From Burkholderiaceae bacterium (GTDB lineage Bacteria > Pseudomonadota > Gammaproteobacteria > Burkholderiales > Burkholderiaceae_C), in NCBI GenBank assembly GCA_026125795.1, contig JAHCKM010000002.1, forward strand, positions 372,001 to 436,000: 64,000 nt of DNA, given 5' to 3'. This document shows positions 14,735-22,561 of the stretch, piece by piece (within the stretch, counting starts at the first letter, position 1; each line of letters opens with the position of its first letter). Made by a program: the position numbers and the translations under genes. Below the pieces are notes generated by a model, which was given only the letters and a program-made list of their open reading frames with translations, was not told the DNA's origin and made no database searches.

Positions 14735-14948
14735 GCTGCCCCATGTGTCGGGGGCTGACGTTGTGCGGGCCCTCGAGCGCCTTGGCTTCGCCAAGGTTCG
14801 CCAGAGCGGTAGCCATGTGATCATGCGGCGCGAGTCAAAGGGTTGCGTTGTTCCAATGCACCGTGAGGTGAAGGTCGGCACCCTTGCAGGCGTTCTGCGG
14901 CAAGCAGAGGTATCCGCAGAAGAGTTCGTTGCCGCACTACGCGCGTGA
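14727..14948 (+). CDS. hicA: HicA-family toxin (module 2)
   Basis: 73 residues from GTG 14727: HVSGADVVRALERLGFAKVRQSGSHVIMRRESKGCVVPMHREVKVGTLAGVLRQAEVS. The SGSH-x-MRR motif carries the catalytic His, and the C-terminal helix is typical of YcfA/HicA. The GTG lies inside hicB, ensuring coupling. TGA ends just before the R'' box. Predicted mRNA interferase. Confidence 0.88.
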   Translation: MPKLPHVSGADVVRALERLGFAKVRQSGSHVIMRRESKGCVVPMHREVKVGTLAGVLRQAEVSAEEFVAALRA

Positions 14949-14949
14949 C

Positions 14950-15027
14950 GCCCAACCCTTCGTTGCACCCGAATCGCTACAGCGGGCTTCGCCCGCTTCC
15001 GCACTCGGGTGAACTCAAACGTTAGGC
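14950..15027 (+). repeat. attC site 30
   Basis: 78 bp; R'' GCCCAAC, R' GTTAGGC; family A with ATCGC left stem but GCACT right (mismatch). Confidence 0.94.
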
Positions 15028-15050
15028 CGCAGAAGTAGCATCGCTGCACC

Positions 15051-15506
15051 ATGGCTGAAATCGCGCTGCGCCCGGCACTACCCGCGGACGCTCCTGGCGT
15101 AGCAGCGTGCGTTTGCGAGGCCTACGTGCACTACATCGAGCGCATTGGCGTGCAGCCAGGTCCAATGCTTGAGGACTACGCGCGTGTCATTGCCGAAGCG
15201 ATGGTTCACGTAGCCACGGAGGACGGGCGTGTTGTCGGAGCCATCGTACTGAGCACTACAGACGAAGGCTTCTACATCGGAAATGTCGCGGTTCGTCCTT
15301 CGTTGAAGGGTAGGGGTGTTGGCCGTATGCTGCTACAGCTCGCGGAGTCTGAGGCGCGGCAGCACGGGTACTCCTCCATATACCTGGCCACGCACGAGCT
15401 GATGGTGGAGAACCGTGCCCTCTACACTCGAATCGGCTATGTCGAATACGACCACCGCGTGGTCAATGGCTACCCGCGAGTCTTCTTTCGGAAGTCGCTG
15501 GCGTGA
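15051..15506 (+). CDS. GNAT N-acetyltransferase
   Basis: 151 residues: IALRPALPADAPGVAACVCEAY at the N-terminus, IGNVAVRPSLKGRGVGRMLLQLAESEA (acetyl-CoA loop KGRGVG about residues 87-92), and ENRALYTRIGYVEYDHR. A member of the broad Acetyltransf_1 group; substrate unknown. ATG is 23 bases after R'. Confidence 0.9.
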   Translation: MAEIALRPALPADAPGVAACVCEAYVHYIERIGVQPGPMLEDYARVIAEAMVHVATEDGRVVGAIVLSTTDEGFYIGNVAVRPSLKGRGVGRMLLQLAESEARQHGYSSIYLATHELMVENRALYTRIGYVEYDHRVVNGYPRVFFRKSLA

Positions 15507-15513
15507 ATGTGCG

Positions 15514-15591
15514 GCCTAACCCTTCGTTGCACCCGAAGTGCTACAGCGAGCTTCGCCCGCTTGCGCACTCGGGTGAACTCAAACGTTAGGC
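15514..15591 (+). repeat. attC site 31
   Basis: 78 bp; R'' GCCTAAC, R' GTTAGGC; family A with one apical mismatch (GCGAGC-TTC-GCCCGC). Confidence 0.94.
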
Positions 15592-15636
15592 ATCACGTTC
15601 ATCACCAGTCCTTCCAATGCTCGTCGTGAGGTTCCC

Positions 15637-15930
15637 ATGTCTGCGTTCGTCATCTTCGACGTCGATATCCGAGATCCTGAGCGGTACCAAGACTTCATGC
15701 GCCAAGTGAAACCCGCGCTTGAGTCCGCGGGTGCCCGCTACCTCGCCAGAGGCGGTCCGCACAAGGTCCACGAAGGTGATTGGTCGCCACGTCGCATCGT
15801 CATACTCGAATTCCCGTCCGTTCAAGCGTGGGAGTCGTTCTACAACGGTTCTGTGTACCAAGACCTCAAGGCGGTGCGTGACGAATGCAGTTCTGCCCGC
15901 CTCGTATGCGTAGAGGGTTTGGCGCAGTGA
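15637..15930 (+). CDS. DUF1330 protein
   Basis: 97 residues, a close match to the DUF1330 dimeric ferredoxin-like fold: AFVIFDVDIRDPERYQDFMRQVKPALESAGARYLARGG and RIVILEFPSVQAWESFYNGSVYQDLKAVR. ATG with GAGG ahead. Biochemical role unknown; the family is common in proteobacteria. Confidence 0.88.
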   Translation: MSAFVIFDVDIRDPERYQDFMRQVKPALESAGARYLARGGPHKVHEGDWSPRRIVILEFPSVQAWESFYNGSVYQDLKAVRDECSSARLVCVEGLAQ

Positions 15931-15931
15931 C

Positions 15932-16009
15932 GCCTAACCCGTCGTTGCACCCGACTCGCTACAGGCGGCTTCGCCGCCTTCCGCGAGCGGGTGAACTCCA
16001 ACGTTAGGC
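15932..16009 (+). repeat. attC site 32
   Basis: 78 bp; R'' GCCTAAC, R' GTTAGGC; family D with GTCG/CTCCAACG arms. Confidence 0.95.
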
Positions 16010-16013
16010 CGCC

Positions 16014-16244
16014 GTGTTGATCAAGTCACCTCGCGTGCGTTCAGAGTATTGGCTTGGCTTGCTGGGCGCTGTGCTTTTCGCATGTGCCATGTACTTCGCG
16101 TCCGGGGCAGTGTTGGCGGTCCTTCTGACCCTCAGCGCGGTTAGCTTCATTGCTGGGCGGTGCATTGCGTACATGCGGTCCGGCCGCGACGAATCAGCTA
16201 GTCAAAGTCCATCGCATGGCAAGAATGACCATGGGCCGGCCTAA
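16014..16244 (+). CDS. Small two-TM membrane protein
   Basis: 76 residues from GTG 16014 (four bases after R'); helices about 13-30 and 32-51, then a charged Ser-rich tail. TAA in R''. Unknown family. Confidence 0.65.
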   Translation: MLIKSPRVRSEYWLGLLGAVLFACAMYFASGAVLAVLLTLSAVSFIAGRCIAYMRSGRDESASQSPSHGKNDHGPA

Positions 16245-16316
16245 CCCTTCGCTGCACCCGAAGTGCGACAGCTGGCTTTGCCAGCTGTCGCCCTCGGGTG
16301 AGCTCGAACGTTAGGC
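16239..16316 (+). repeat. attC site 33
   Basis: 78 bp; R'' GCCTAAC, R' GTTAGGC; family B (loop TTT variant GGCTTTGCC) with GCTGC/GAGCTC arms. Confidence 0.95.
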
Positions 16317-16321
16317 ATCGC

Positions 16322-16558
16322 GTGAACCCGCGTACTCCAATCGCTCTGGTGGTGGCGTTCGGTCTTGCTGGTTTCGGTCTGTTTTGGCTTGTCGGTGCTT
16401 CATCGAGTTCAGCGCAGGCGGAGTGTGAGCGTCAGTGCTCAGCCGTTGGCAAGCGCGCTGTTGCGGCTCCGGCTGGTACCACGCACAGTCGGTCCATTGA
16501 CAATAGTGGTTCACGTACCGATCCATCGGACCAATGCACTTGTGTGCCACGGCCGTGA
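16322..16558 (+). CDS. Small secreted or membrane-anchored Cys-rich protein
   Basis: 78 residues from GTG 16322: a hydrophobic helix (about 7-25) followed by a Ser-rich region and four cysteines (AECERQCSAV and QCTCVPRP) that could form two disulfides outside the cytoplasm. Unknown family. Confidence 0.6.
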   Translation: MNPRTPIALVVAFGLAGFGLFWLVGASSSSAQAECERQCSAVGKRAVAAPAGTTHSRSIDNSGSRTDPSDQCTCVPRP

Positions 16559-16571
16559 TGTACAGCGCAAT

Positions 16572-16649
16572 GTCTAACCCTTCGCTGCACCCGAAGTGCA
16601 ACAGCTGGCTTCGCCAGCTGCCGCCCTCGGGTGAGCTCATACGTTAGGC
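16572..16649 (+). repeat. attC site 34
   Basis: 78 bp; R'' GTCTAAC, R' GTTAGGC; family B with GCTGC/GAGCTC arms; R'' does not exactly match its cassette start (GTTAGGC). Confidence 0.93.
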
Positions 16650-16682
16650 GCCCCTCCTTTGGAACGAGTTGGAGCCATCTGA

Positions 16683-17045
16683 ATGCGCAACTTGGTCTTC
16701 CCCCGCTGGCTCTGCGTCACCTTGTTTGCGGCACTTGCGAACGCGCACGCCTGCGAAGGAGCTGCGTCAGCACCGCAGGTCAAGTGCACTTGTGCAAAGG
16801 TTGAGTACCCACAGCTGGCGCGACGGGCCGAAGCACAGGGCACTACAGGACTGGAGTTCACGCTCGACGCAAATGGCAAAGTCAGTAGTGCAACTGTAGT
16901 ACGCCGCAGTGGTTGGTTCCGTGAGCATCGTCTACTCGATCAGGTAGCCCTTCAGTGGCTGACCACGTGCACGTTTCAGCCGGCACTGAGCGAGGAGGAC
17001 CGCGCCAAGAAGCATCACATGGAGTATGTATGGCGCCTGCAGTAA
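16683..17045 (+). CDS. Exported TonB-C-like protein
   Basis: 120 residues. Signal peptide (about 1-23), then the core of a TonB C-terminal domain: VEYPQLARRAEAQGTTGLEFTLDANGKVSSATVVRRSGWFREHRLLDQVALQWLTTCTFQPA. No N-terminal TM anchor and Pro-rich spacer as in true TonB, so it is a free periplasmic TonB-C-like protein. Cys residues at the domain edges may pair. Confidence 0.8.
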   Translation: MRNLVFPRWLCVTLFAALANAHACEGAASAPQVKCTCAKVEYPQLARRAEAQGTTGLEFTLDANGKVSSATVVRRSGWFREHRLLDQVALQWLTTCTFQPALSEEDRAKKHHMEYVWRLQ

Positions 17046-17070
17046 GCACCGAGAGTCCATTGCCCGGGGC

Positions 17071-17148
17071 GCCTAACCCTTCGTTGCACCCGAAGTGCTA
17101 CAGCGGGCTTTGCCCGCTTCCGCACTCGGGTGAACTCAAACGTTAGGC
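17071..17148 (+). repeat. attC site 35
   Basis: 78 bp; R'' GCCTAAC, R' GTTAGGC; family A with GGGCTTTGCCC apex. Confidence 0.95.
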
Positions 17149-17162
17149 TTCACGAGCGCCAC

Positions 17163-17807
17163 ATGTCGATCTTCAGCCTTCGTCTACGCGCGCTCGCGGA
17201 GTGGCTTGCAGAGGCCAACCACGTTTGGCTTGCGCTCGCTGTCCCTCTGCTTGCGTTGGGGATTTGCCTGCGCCCTGGCATGTCTGAGCCGTTCATTCGT
17301 CTTACGGGCTTAGCTCTGCAAATCTTGGGCATTGGTACCGTGGTCTGGGGAATTTTGGCAACTCGCGCCTTTTTCGGTCGCCCGTCTCCCATTGCGCAAG
17401 TCCGGGGCTGGTTGAAGCGATGCCCCCTCTTTGGAGGAACGATCTCCGCAAGTGCCGGTACGGCTGTGAGTCGTTCGTTCGCAGGCAGGCTTCATGGCTA
17501 CAGCAGTGTGCCCATAGATCCCAAGGCACCGGTTGACACGCGTATCGAGGTCGTAGAGCGCAACATTGGCCTGATCCACGAGAGAATCACAGCCACCATT
17601 CGCGTTTTCGACAGCGATCTTGGTGAACTTCGCAATCACATTGCAGAGGAAACTAGCAAGCGTGAGAGCACGTCAGATCATCTTCGCGCGCGTATCGAGG
17701 AAGCATCTACCGGTGGAATACACATCTCGGCCATTGGCGCAGCGTGGCTCTTTGTCGGAGTAGTCCTGAGCACGAGCGCCCCAGAAATCGCGGTGCTCAT
17801 CAAGTGA
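17163..17807 (+). CDS. Membrane protein with internal coiled coil
   Basis: 214 residues: two N-terminal TM helices (about 22-40, 46-70), a cytosolic part with a helical, likely coiled-coil stretch (about 125-185, ERNIGLIHERITATIRVFDSDLGELRNHIAEET), and a C-terminal TM helix (about 192-212). ATG 15 bases after R'. No family recognised. Confidence 0.7.
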   Translation: MSIFSLRLRALAEWLAEANHVWLALAVPLLALGICLRPGMSEPFIRLTGLALQILGIGTVVWGILATRAFFGRPSPIAQVRGWLKRCPLFGGTISASAGTAVSRSFAGRLHGYSSVPIDPKAPVDTRIEVVERNIGLIHERITATIRVFDSDLGELRNHIAEETSKRESTSDHLRARIEEASTGGIHISAIGAAWLFVGVVLSTSAPEIAVLIK

Positions 17808-17808
17808 A

Positions 17809-17886
17809 GCCTAACCCGTCGTTGCACCCGACGTGCTACGGCTGGCTTCGCCAGCCTCCGCCCGCGGGTGAACTCCAACGTTAGGC
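17809..17886 (+). repeat. attC site 36
   Basis: 78 bp; R'' GCCTAAC, R' GTTAGGC; family C with GTCG/CTCCAACG arms. Confidence 0.95.
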
Positions 17887-17896
17887 ATCACAGGCT

Positions 17897-18316
17897 ATGG
17901 AGTTCGTTAGTTGGCTGGGCGATTGCTATCGTGCCTTCCGGAAGATGGGCGTGGTCGAGTGGGTCCGCGCCGGCTACCGGCTCCGTGATCGTCTGCAATT
18001 CCGCTACCGGCTCGTGCTCTACGGTCCTCCAATACTTGGCCTCGCCGCGCTCTTGCCGGTCTTCTGGCTAGTCATGGCGTTCATTGCCAATGCAATTGGG
18101 TTAGGCCATGGGCCCGTGCGTGGGCATCCAATGGCGCTTTGGGCGTTCATCTCGCTCGCCGTCGGTGGCTTCCTCACCATCACAATTGGCTGCTTCTTGG
18201 GCAGTCTCGCGCTAGCGCTCGTGCTTCGCTACTGGGCCGGTTGGTCTTGGATCGACCTTCGCCGTCTAATGGTTGAGTCGCAAGCCCCAAGCCACTGGCT
18301 GCTGTCGGAACGGTGA
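17897..18316 (+). CDS. Two-TM membrane protein
   Basis: 139 residues: a basic amphipathic N-terminus (residues 1-40), two strong hydrophobic segments (about 43-68, 80-112) and a Trp-rich C-terminal part. ATG ten bases after R'. Unknown family. Confidence 0.7.
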   Translation: MEFVSWLGDCYRAFRKMGVVEWVRAGYRLRDRLQFRYRLVLYGPPILGLAALLPVFWLVMAFIANAIGLGHGPVRGHPMALWAFISLAVGGFLTITIGCFLGSLALALVLRYWAGWSWIDLRRLMVESQAPSHWLLSER

Positions 18317-18317
18317 T

Positions 18318-18395
18318 GCCTAACCCTTCGTTGCACCCGAAGTGCTACAGCGGGCTTCGCCCGCTTCCGCCCTCGGGTAAACTCAAACGTTAGGC
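18318..18395 (+). repeat. attC site 37
   Basis: 78 bp; R'' GCCTAAC, R' GTTAGGC; family A; right arm GTAAACTC instead of GTGAACTC. Confidence 0.94.
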
Positions 18396-18434
18396 CGCAC
18401 AGCCGAGTTCAGGCATACGATCGACGTCTTCGCC

Positions 18435-18723
18435 ATGTCCAGCGCAAACCCGTCGCCTGCCGAGATAGTTGCCGCCCTACAGCGTGGGGGCATTGTTGAG
18501 GCAATAAAGCTCGCGCTTGCGGCCAAGGGTGTTGGCTCGTCGAGAGAACAAGAGCATTGCCGCCCAGGTCGGTCGTTCCTCCAAGCCAATATGGCCTCAG
18601 CCTCTATCAAGCAAGGCAACTGACCTATCGCCAGGCGAAGTCCCGCGGTCAAGCGGCGACATCTGGCTCTTGCTGCTCGTCGGTGCAGTGCTATGCATCG
18701 CGTACTACCTCTTCGGTTCATAG
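18435..18723 (+). pseudogene. Frameshifted paralogue of the L7/L12-CTD-like tail-anchored protein
   Basis: Strongly similar to 9497-9787 over the whole length, but one base is missing near 18540 (GGCTC-GTCGAG against GGCTCAAGTCGAG in the intact copy). The N-terminal frame (MSSANPSPAEIVAALQRGG) therefore ends early, while the C-terminal part with the TM helix continues in another frame. The 5' leader and 3' trailer are conserved with the intact cassette, so this was a whole-cassette duplication. Confidence 0.8.
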
Positions 18724-18754
18724 CGCTGGCTGCGCACGGCAAGAGCTCAGTGAG

Positions 18755-18832
18755 GCCTAACCCTTCGTTGCACCCGAAGTGCTACAGCGGGCTTCGCCCG
18801 CTTTCGCACTCGGGTGAACTCAAACGTTAGGC
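18755..18832 (+). repeat. attC site 38
   Basis: 78 bp; R'' GCCTAAC, R' GTTAGGC; family A. Confidence 0.95.
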
Positions 18833-18839
18833 CGATCTC

Positions 18840-19100
18840 ATGCCACGGTCGCTCGAGCGCTTCTTGACATGGTGTTGCCTGGGCCTCCTGGCAGTCGTAG
18901 CGCTGGTGGTGACTGGCGCGGTCTTGGGCTCGATCCTTGGCGGCAGTATCCCTACCTTCGCCAAGTACAGCTCGCGTGTCATTTCAATGGCTGCTGATCC
19001 TGTCGCCTTCTGGGCGGCCGCGGCCGTGTACTTCTTTGTCGCAGTTCTGGCGTGGGGCGCACTCGTCGTTGCTTGGCGGCGCACGTCATCCCAGCGATGA
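18840..19100 (+). CDS. Small two-TM membrane protein
   Basis: 86 residues with hydrophobic segments at about 9-33 and 56-79 and basic ends. ATG seven bases after R'. Unknown family. Confidence 0.68.
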   Translation: MPRSLERFLTWCCLGLLAVVALVVTGAVLGSILGGSIPTFAKYSSRVISMAADPVAFWAAAAVYFFVAVLAWGALVVAWRRTSSQR

Positions 19101-19107
19101 AGCATCG

Positions 19108-19185
19108 GCCTAACCCTTCGTTGCACCCGAAGTGCTACAGCGGGCTTCGCCCGCTTCCGCACTCGGGTGAACTCAAACGTTAGGC
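19108..19185 (+). repeat. attC site 39
   Basis: 78 bp; R'' GCCTAAC, R' GTTAGGC; family A. Confidence 0.95.
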
Positions 19186-19191
19186 AGCACG

Positions 19192-19647
19192 GTGAAGATC
19201 CGCCGCTACACCGACGACGACTGGGTCCGCATCTGCCAAATCCATGATGCGGCTCGCAGAGATGAACTATCGTCCGCGGGACTCGTGGATGCGTTCTTAA
19301 CTATGGAGGAGACAGCCGAGAACGAAGGTTTCCACGAGTACGAGGTTTTGGTCGCAGAGGTGGATGGAGTCGTTCAAGGCTTCACAGCGTTCAGTGATGT
19401 TGAGCTTGCCTGGCTTTATGTGGATCCGCGCTGCTATCGAATGGGTCTTGGCTTGTCCCTTGTCAAAGCAGCGCTTCTTGCCACTGGTGTCGCGCTTTCG
19501 GTCGAAGTCCTCGTCGGAAATGAATGGGCACTTGCCTTGTACAAGAAGGCCGGTTTTGGTGTGGTTGGTCACCTCAACGGGAGAATGCCCGGCAACGAGC
19601 GGTTTGCTGTCTCGGTAACAGAGCTGCGGTACAACGGTGCTGCCTAA
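19192..19647 (+). CDS. GNAT N-acetyltransferase (copy 2 of duplicated cassette)
   Basis: 151 residues, near-identical to 3104-3559, with the same GTG context, the same RMGLGLSL acetyl-CoA loop and the same last residues. Substitutions are scattered and conservative (L18A, S24L-type changes, D-to-V near 129), so both copies still look functional. The attC sites that follow differ in stem sequence (CCTGC family C versus CTCGC family A). Confidence 0.9.
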   Translation: MKIRRYTDDDWVRICQIHDAARRDELSSAGLVDAFLTMEETAENEGFHEYEVLVAEVDGVVQGFTAFSDVELAWLYVDPRCYRMGLGLSLVKAALLATGVALSVEVLVGNEWALALYKKAGFGVVGHLNGRMPGNERFAVSVTELRYNGAA

Positions 19648-19719
19648 CCCTTCGTTGCACCCGACTCGCTACAGCGGGCTTCGCCCGCTTCCGCGAGCGG
19701 GTGAACTCAAACGTTAGCC
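19642..19719 (+). repeat. attC site 40
   Basis: 78 bp; R'' GCCTAAC, R' GTTAGCC; family A with CTCGC/GCGAG stem. Confidence 0.95.
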
Positions 19720-19728
19720 ACCTCGGGC

Positions 19729-20196
19729 ATGGAACGCGTTCTCCAGAATCTCCTGGATCCTTCCTGGTGGTTCACCAGCGTAGTGGTGGCACTGGTGGTT
19801 TCCGTGGTCGCGATGCCCCTGCACAACTGGCTCGCCAAACGGTGGGTCAGTCGAGTCGCCCGCCGGCAGGTCGTTTCTCTTATCTCTACGGCCACTTTCC
19901 GCGCGGAGCTTGAACGCATGAAACAGCATCCCGAGCTCGTTGCTGTGAAGCTTATCGACGATCGCAGCGACCAGGGTCAGTTTGTGCTGCTAGTCTTCGC
20001 CGGTGTAGCCATAACGCTGGATACCATCGCGGAGTTTGGCAACGCAAGCGTGGCAGTGAAGGTCGCCCTTGTTCTTGGCCCGCTTGGCGTGCTGCTCCTG
20101 CTTCTCAATGTGTACCGCAGAATGTTGCGCCGTAGCCTCCTACTGGCCGCTTACAGAGAACAGGTCTTGCGCTCAGTGGAGCGTGGAGATGGCTAA
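19729..20196 (+). CDS. Three-TM membrane protein with cytosolic helix
   Basis: 155 residues: TM helix about 13-34, a basic amphipathic region (WLAKRWVSRVARRQVVSLISTATFRAELERMKQHPE), then two TM helices (about 87-105, 112-130) and a basic tail. ATG ten bases after R'; TAA in R''. Unknown family. Confidence 0.7.
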   Translation: MERVLQNLLDPSWWFTSVVVALVVSVVAMPLHNWLAKRWVSRVARRQVVSLISTATFRAELERMKQHPELVAVKLIDDRSDQGQFVLLVFAGVAITLDTIAEFGNASVAVKVALVLGPLGVLLLLLNVYRRMLRRSLLLAAYREQVLRSVERGDG

Positions 20197-20268
20197 CCCG
20201 TCGTTGCACCCGACGTGCTACGGCTGGCTTCGCCAGCCTTCACACGCGGGTGAACTCGAACGTTAGGC
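20191..20268 (+). repeat. attC site 41
   Basis: 78 bp; R'' GGCTAAC, R' GTTAGGC; family C; GTCG left with AACTCGAACG right (partly broken arm pairing). Confidence 0.94.
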
Positions 20269-20319
20269 GGCCTCGGAGTCAACCCAAGCAGTCGACCGCA
20301 CTCCAGATGGAGAGACACC

Positions 20320-21152
20320 ATGGAAGCAGCGACGCGGTATGTTCAAGTAAACGATGCGAGGCTCGCCTACCGCGACATGGGAAGTGGGCAACCGATTCTT
20401 TTCGTGCACGGGGCGATTTCAGACCACAGGTGTTGGAAACCTCAGTTCGAGGCCTTTGAGTCGAGCCACCGATGCATCGCCCTTGACTTGCGAAACTTCG
20501 GAGCGTCGCGCGGCGGCGATCAATCTGCCTTCGCACTCAAGACGCATGCGGACGACGTGTGCGCGTTCATCGAAGCGCTTCAGACCGGCCCCGCACACCT
20601 GGTTGGCCACTCCTATGGATCAGTAGTCGCCCTGGCCACCACGGTGGCACGCCCGGACCTGGTGGCCGACTTGTTTCTCAGCGAGCCTACACTGGCCTCG
20701 GCAGTTACCGAGGCCGACGACGTCGCTGTTCTCCGCGATGCCCGGGCAGAGCTGGCTCCAGCGATTGCGGCGCTATCAAAGGGTGAATCTACAGCCGCTG
20801 TTCAGTTGTTCCTCGATTGGGTTGCCTTTCCAGGTGCGTTGCTTCGCTTCCGACTGAGCTGCGGGACGCGATTGTCGAGAATGCGCGAACTATCGGACCG
20901 TTCCTGTCGGCACCACCACCTCGGATCAGCGAGTCTGATCTTGCTGGAATCAAGGTGCCGATATCCTTGATCGTAGGCGAGAGGACCAAACCGTTCATTG
21001 CGGTTCAAGTGCGCGCGCTGCACCGCCTGTTGCCACGCTCGAGCGTAACCACGATCTCAGCTGGCTACCACGGATCGATGTTCGTTGATTCGGCAGAATT
21101 CAACCGGTTACTAGCCAAGCATCTGAATGAACAACGTGCAGCCGAGGCCTAA
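20320..21152 (+). pseudogene. Alpha/beta hydrolase, frameshifted
   Basis: The first frame encodes an alpha/beta hydrolase with FVHGAISDHRCW (oxyanion HG motif) and the nucleophile elbow LVGHSYGSVVAL (Ser about residue 99). Near 20830-20840 the frame breaks, and the continuation in the next frame (SLPTELRDAIVENARTIGPFL, then IPISLIVGERT-like strand and the catalytic-His region ISAGYHGSMFVDSAEF) runs to the TAA in R''. One missing base explains it. Neither half alone has a full triad. Confidence 0.8.
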
Positions 21153-21224
21153 CCCTTCGCTGCACCCGAAGTGCAACAGCTGGCTTCGCCAGCTGTCGCC
21201 CTCGGGTGAGCTCAAACGTTAGGC
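21147..21224 (+). repeat. attC site 42
   Basis: 78 bp; R'' GCCTAAC, R' GTTAGGC; family B with GCTGC/GAGCTC arms. Confidence 0.95.
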
Positions 21225-21234
21225 ATCATCACTC

Positions 21235-21468
21235 GTGATCCAATCGCGCCCTTACCGTTGGCCGTCGCGTGCACGCATTGCCGTCTTCGGTGCTATCGCA
21301 TGTGGCGCCGCTGCCCTTCTCAGTGCTGTGCGGGTGGAGCGCGCCGAAGGCACTAGCGACATTCACGTTCATATCGACATCGCGCTACTTGAACTCACTC
21401 TTCTCGTGGCGGCTGTCGTTCTACTCGTCGCTGCGCTCAGGCTACGTGTCAGCCACACGAGAGGCTAA
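21235..21468 (+). CDS. Small two-TM membrane protein
   Basis: 77 residues from GTG 21235: TM about 15-32 and 48-69, with a short His- and Asp-containing loop (GTSDIHVHIDIAL) between. Unknown family. Confidence 0.65.
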   Translation: MIQSRPYRWPSRARIAVFGAIACGAAALLSAVRVERAEGTSDIHVHIDIALLELTLLVAAVVLLVAALRLRVSHTRG

Positions 21469-21476
21469 GCTGTGAA

Positions 21477-21554
21477 GCCTAACCCTTCGTTGCACCCGAA
21501 GTGCTACAGCGGGCTTCGCCCGCTTGCGCACTCGGGTGAGCTCAAACGTTAGGC
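21477..21554 (+). repeat. attC site 43
   Basis: 78 bp; R'' GCCTAAC, R' GTTAGGC; family A with hybrid arms (GTTGC left, GAGCTC right). Confidence 0.95.
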
Positions 21555-21557
21555 GGC

Positions 21558-21965
21558 ATGAATCAACGATCCGATCGTTGGCTAGATCCGTTGACCTCCG
21601 ACTACACGGGCGCTGTGGTTGTCGGCTTCCTGTTTGTCGCACTTCCCATACTTGCGTACACAGAGTACCGAAGCATCTTTGGCGAACTCGCGGAACTCAA
21701 GCTCGTCATCTTCTGCGCGCTCGGGATGGCCGTTGCGTTCAGTTTGTTCTTTGGCGCCGGCCGTCGTCTGCTCGCTTTCATTCCCGGGATGGTCACTGGC
21801 CTCGTAGCCGGCGCACTGGTTCTCTACGCTTCATCACTACTCGCCGAAGTCTGGAGCACCATGCCCACTCGGTGGGTACTTGCCCTGCTTTTCATCGTCG
21901 CGCTCTTCCCGGGATTGCTGCTCTACTGGCTCTTGAGAATGCGCGGCGAATCTGATGCCCTATGA
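21558..21965 (+). CDS. Four-TM membrane protein
   Basis: 135 residues with four hydrophobic helices (about 18-38, 46-66, 72-93, 103-124). ATG three bases after R', overlapping the cassette-end repeat (GTTAGGCGGCAT). Unknown family. Confidence 0.72.
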   Translation: MNQRSDRWLDPLTSDYTGAVVVGFLFVALPILAYTEYRSIFGELAELKLVIFCALGMAVAFSLFFGAGRRLLAFIPGMVTGLVAGALVLYASSLLAEVWSTMPTRWVLALLFIVALFPGLLLYWLLRMRGESDAL

Positions 21966-21983
21966 ACCTATGAGCTCAATGCC

Positions 21984-22061
21984 GCCTAACCCTTCGCTGC
22001 ACCCGAAGTGCAACAGCTGGCTTCGCCATCTGTCGCCCTCGGGTGAGCTCAAACGTTAGGC
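21984..22061 (+). repeat. attC site 44
   Basis: 78 bp; R'' GCCTAAC, R' GTTAGGC; family B with one apical mismatch (GCCATCTG) and GCTGC/GAGCTC arms. Confidence 0.94.
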
Positions 22062-22066
22062 AGCAC

Positions 22067-22489
22067 ATGCTGCACTCGACCTGGCTGCTTGCCGCGCTCT
22101 TCGTGCTAAGCGTCCTACCCACGACCGCCTTTGCCTTGGTACTTGCCGTTGCTGGCTCCTTCCTCTGGGTGGCAGGCGTTGCAGACCTTTTCCTGGGCAA
22201 CGTGCGCTTTCGTGTCGACGAGCTTGGTTTGTACCTTCTCTGGGTCACGGCACCGCTCGGTTTGGTCGGTCTTTGGTGTCTCTGGCGGGTCTTCTGGCTG
22301 GTCTTTCGGGCCAAGGCCATACAAACCCCCGGCCGCTTCGCGCTCGGGTTGTTCGCAGGGTTGCTCGCAGGTGTCCACCTGCTTTTCCTCAAGGTTGGCT
22401 TGTTGGCCATTGCGCTGCCCGCGGCAATCTTCGCTCTCTTGCATCTGCGCCTCGCTTACCGCCGTCATGCGCTCTCCAGTGCTGCCTAA
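22067..22489 (+). CDS. Four-TM membrane protein
   Basis: 140 residues with four helices (about 5-38, 55-80, 90-108, 110-130). ATG five bases after R' directly behind the 12-bp end repeat; TAA in R''. Unknown family. Confidence 0.72.
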   Translation: MLHSTWLLAALFVLSVLPTTAFALVLAVAGSFLWVAGVADLFLGNVRFRVDELGLYLLWVTAPLGLVGLWCLWRVFWLVFRAKAIQTPGRFALGLFAGLLAGVHLLFLKVGLLAIALPAAIFALLHLRLAYRRHALSSAA

Positions 22490-22561
22490 CCCTTCGTTGC
22501 ACCCGACCTGCTACGGCTGGCTTCGCCAGCCTCCGCAGGCGGGTGAACTCAAACGTTAGCC
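22484..22561 (+). repeat. attC site 45
   Basis: 78 bp; R'' GCCTAAC, R' GTTAGCC; family C apex with CCTGC/GCAGG stem. Confidence 0.95.

Noticed and set aside
13829-14950. hicBA-1 and hicBA-2 as a tandem duplication
   Set aside because: The two pairs differ strongly in sequence and overlap length and sit in separate cassettes; adjacency seems fortuitous.
1959-22489. GTG in the right arm of attC giving in-frame N-terminal extensions (NSNVRxH)
   Set aside because: Roughly a quarter to a third of cassette genes are in frame with this GTG, which is what chance predicts, and there is no ribosome site upstream. Internal ATG/GTG starts with signal peptides or better context were preferred.
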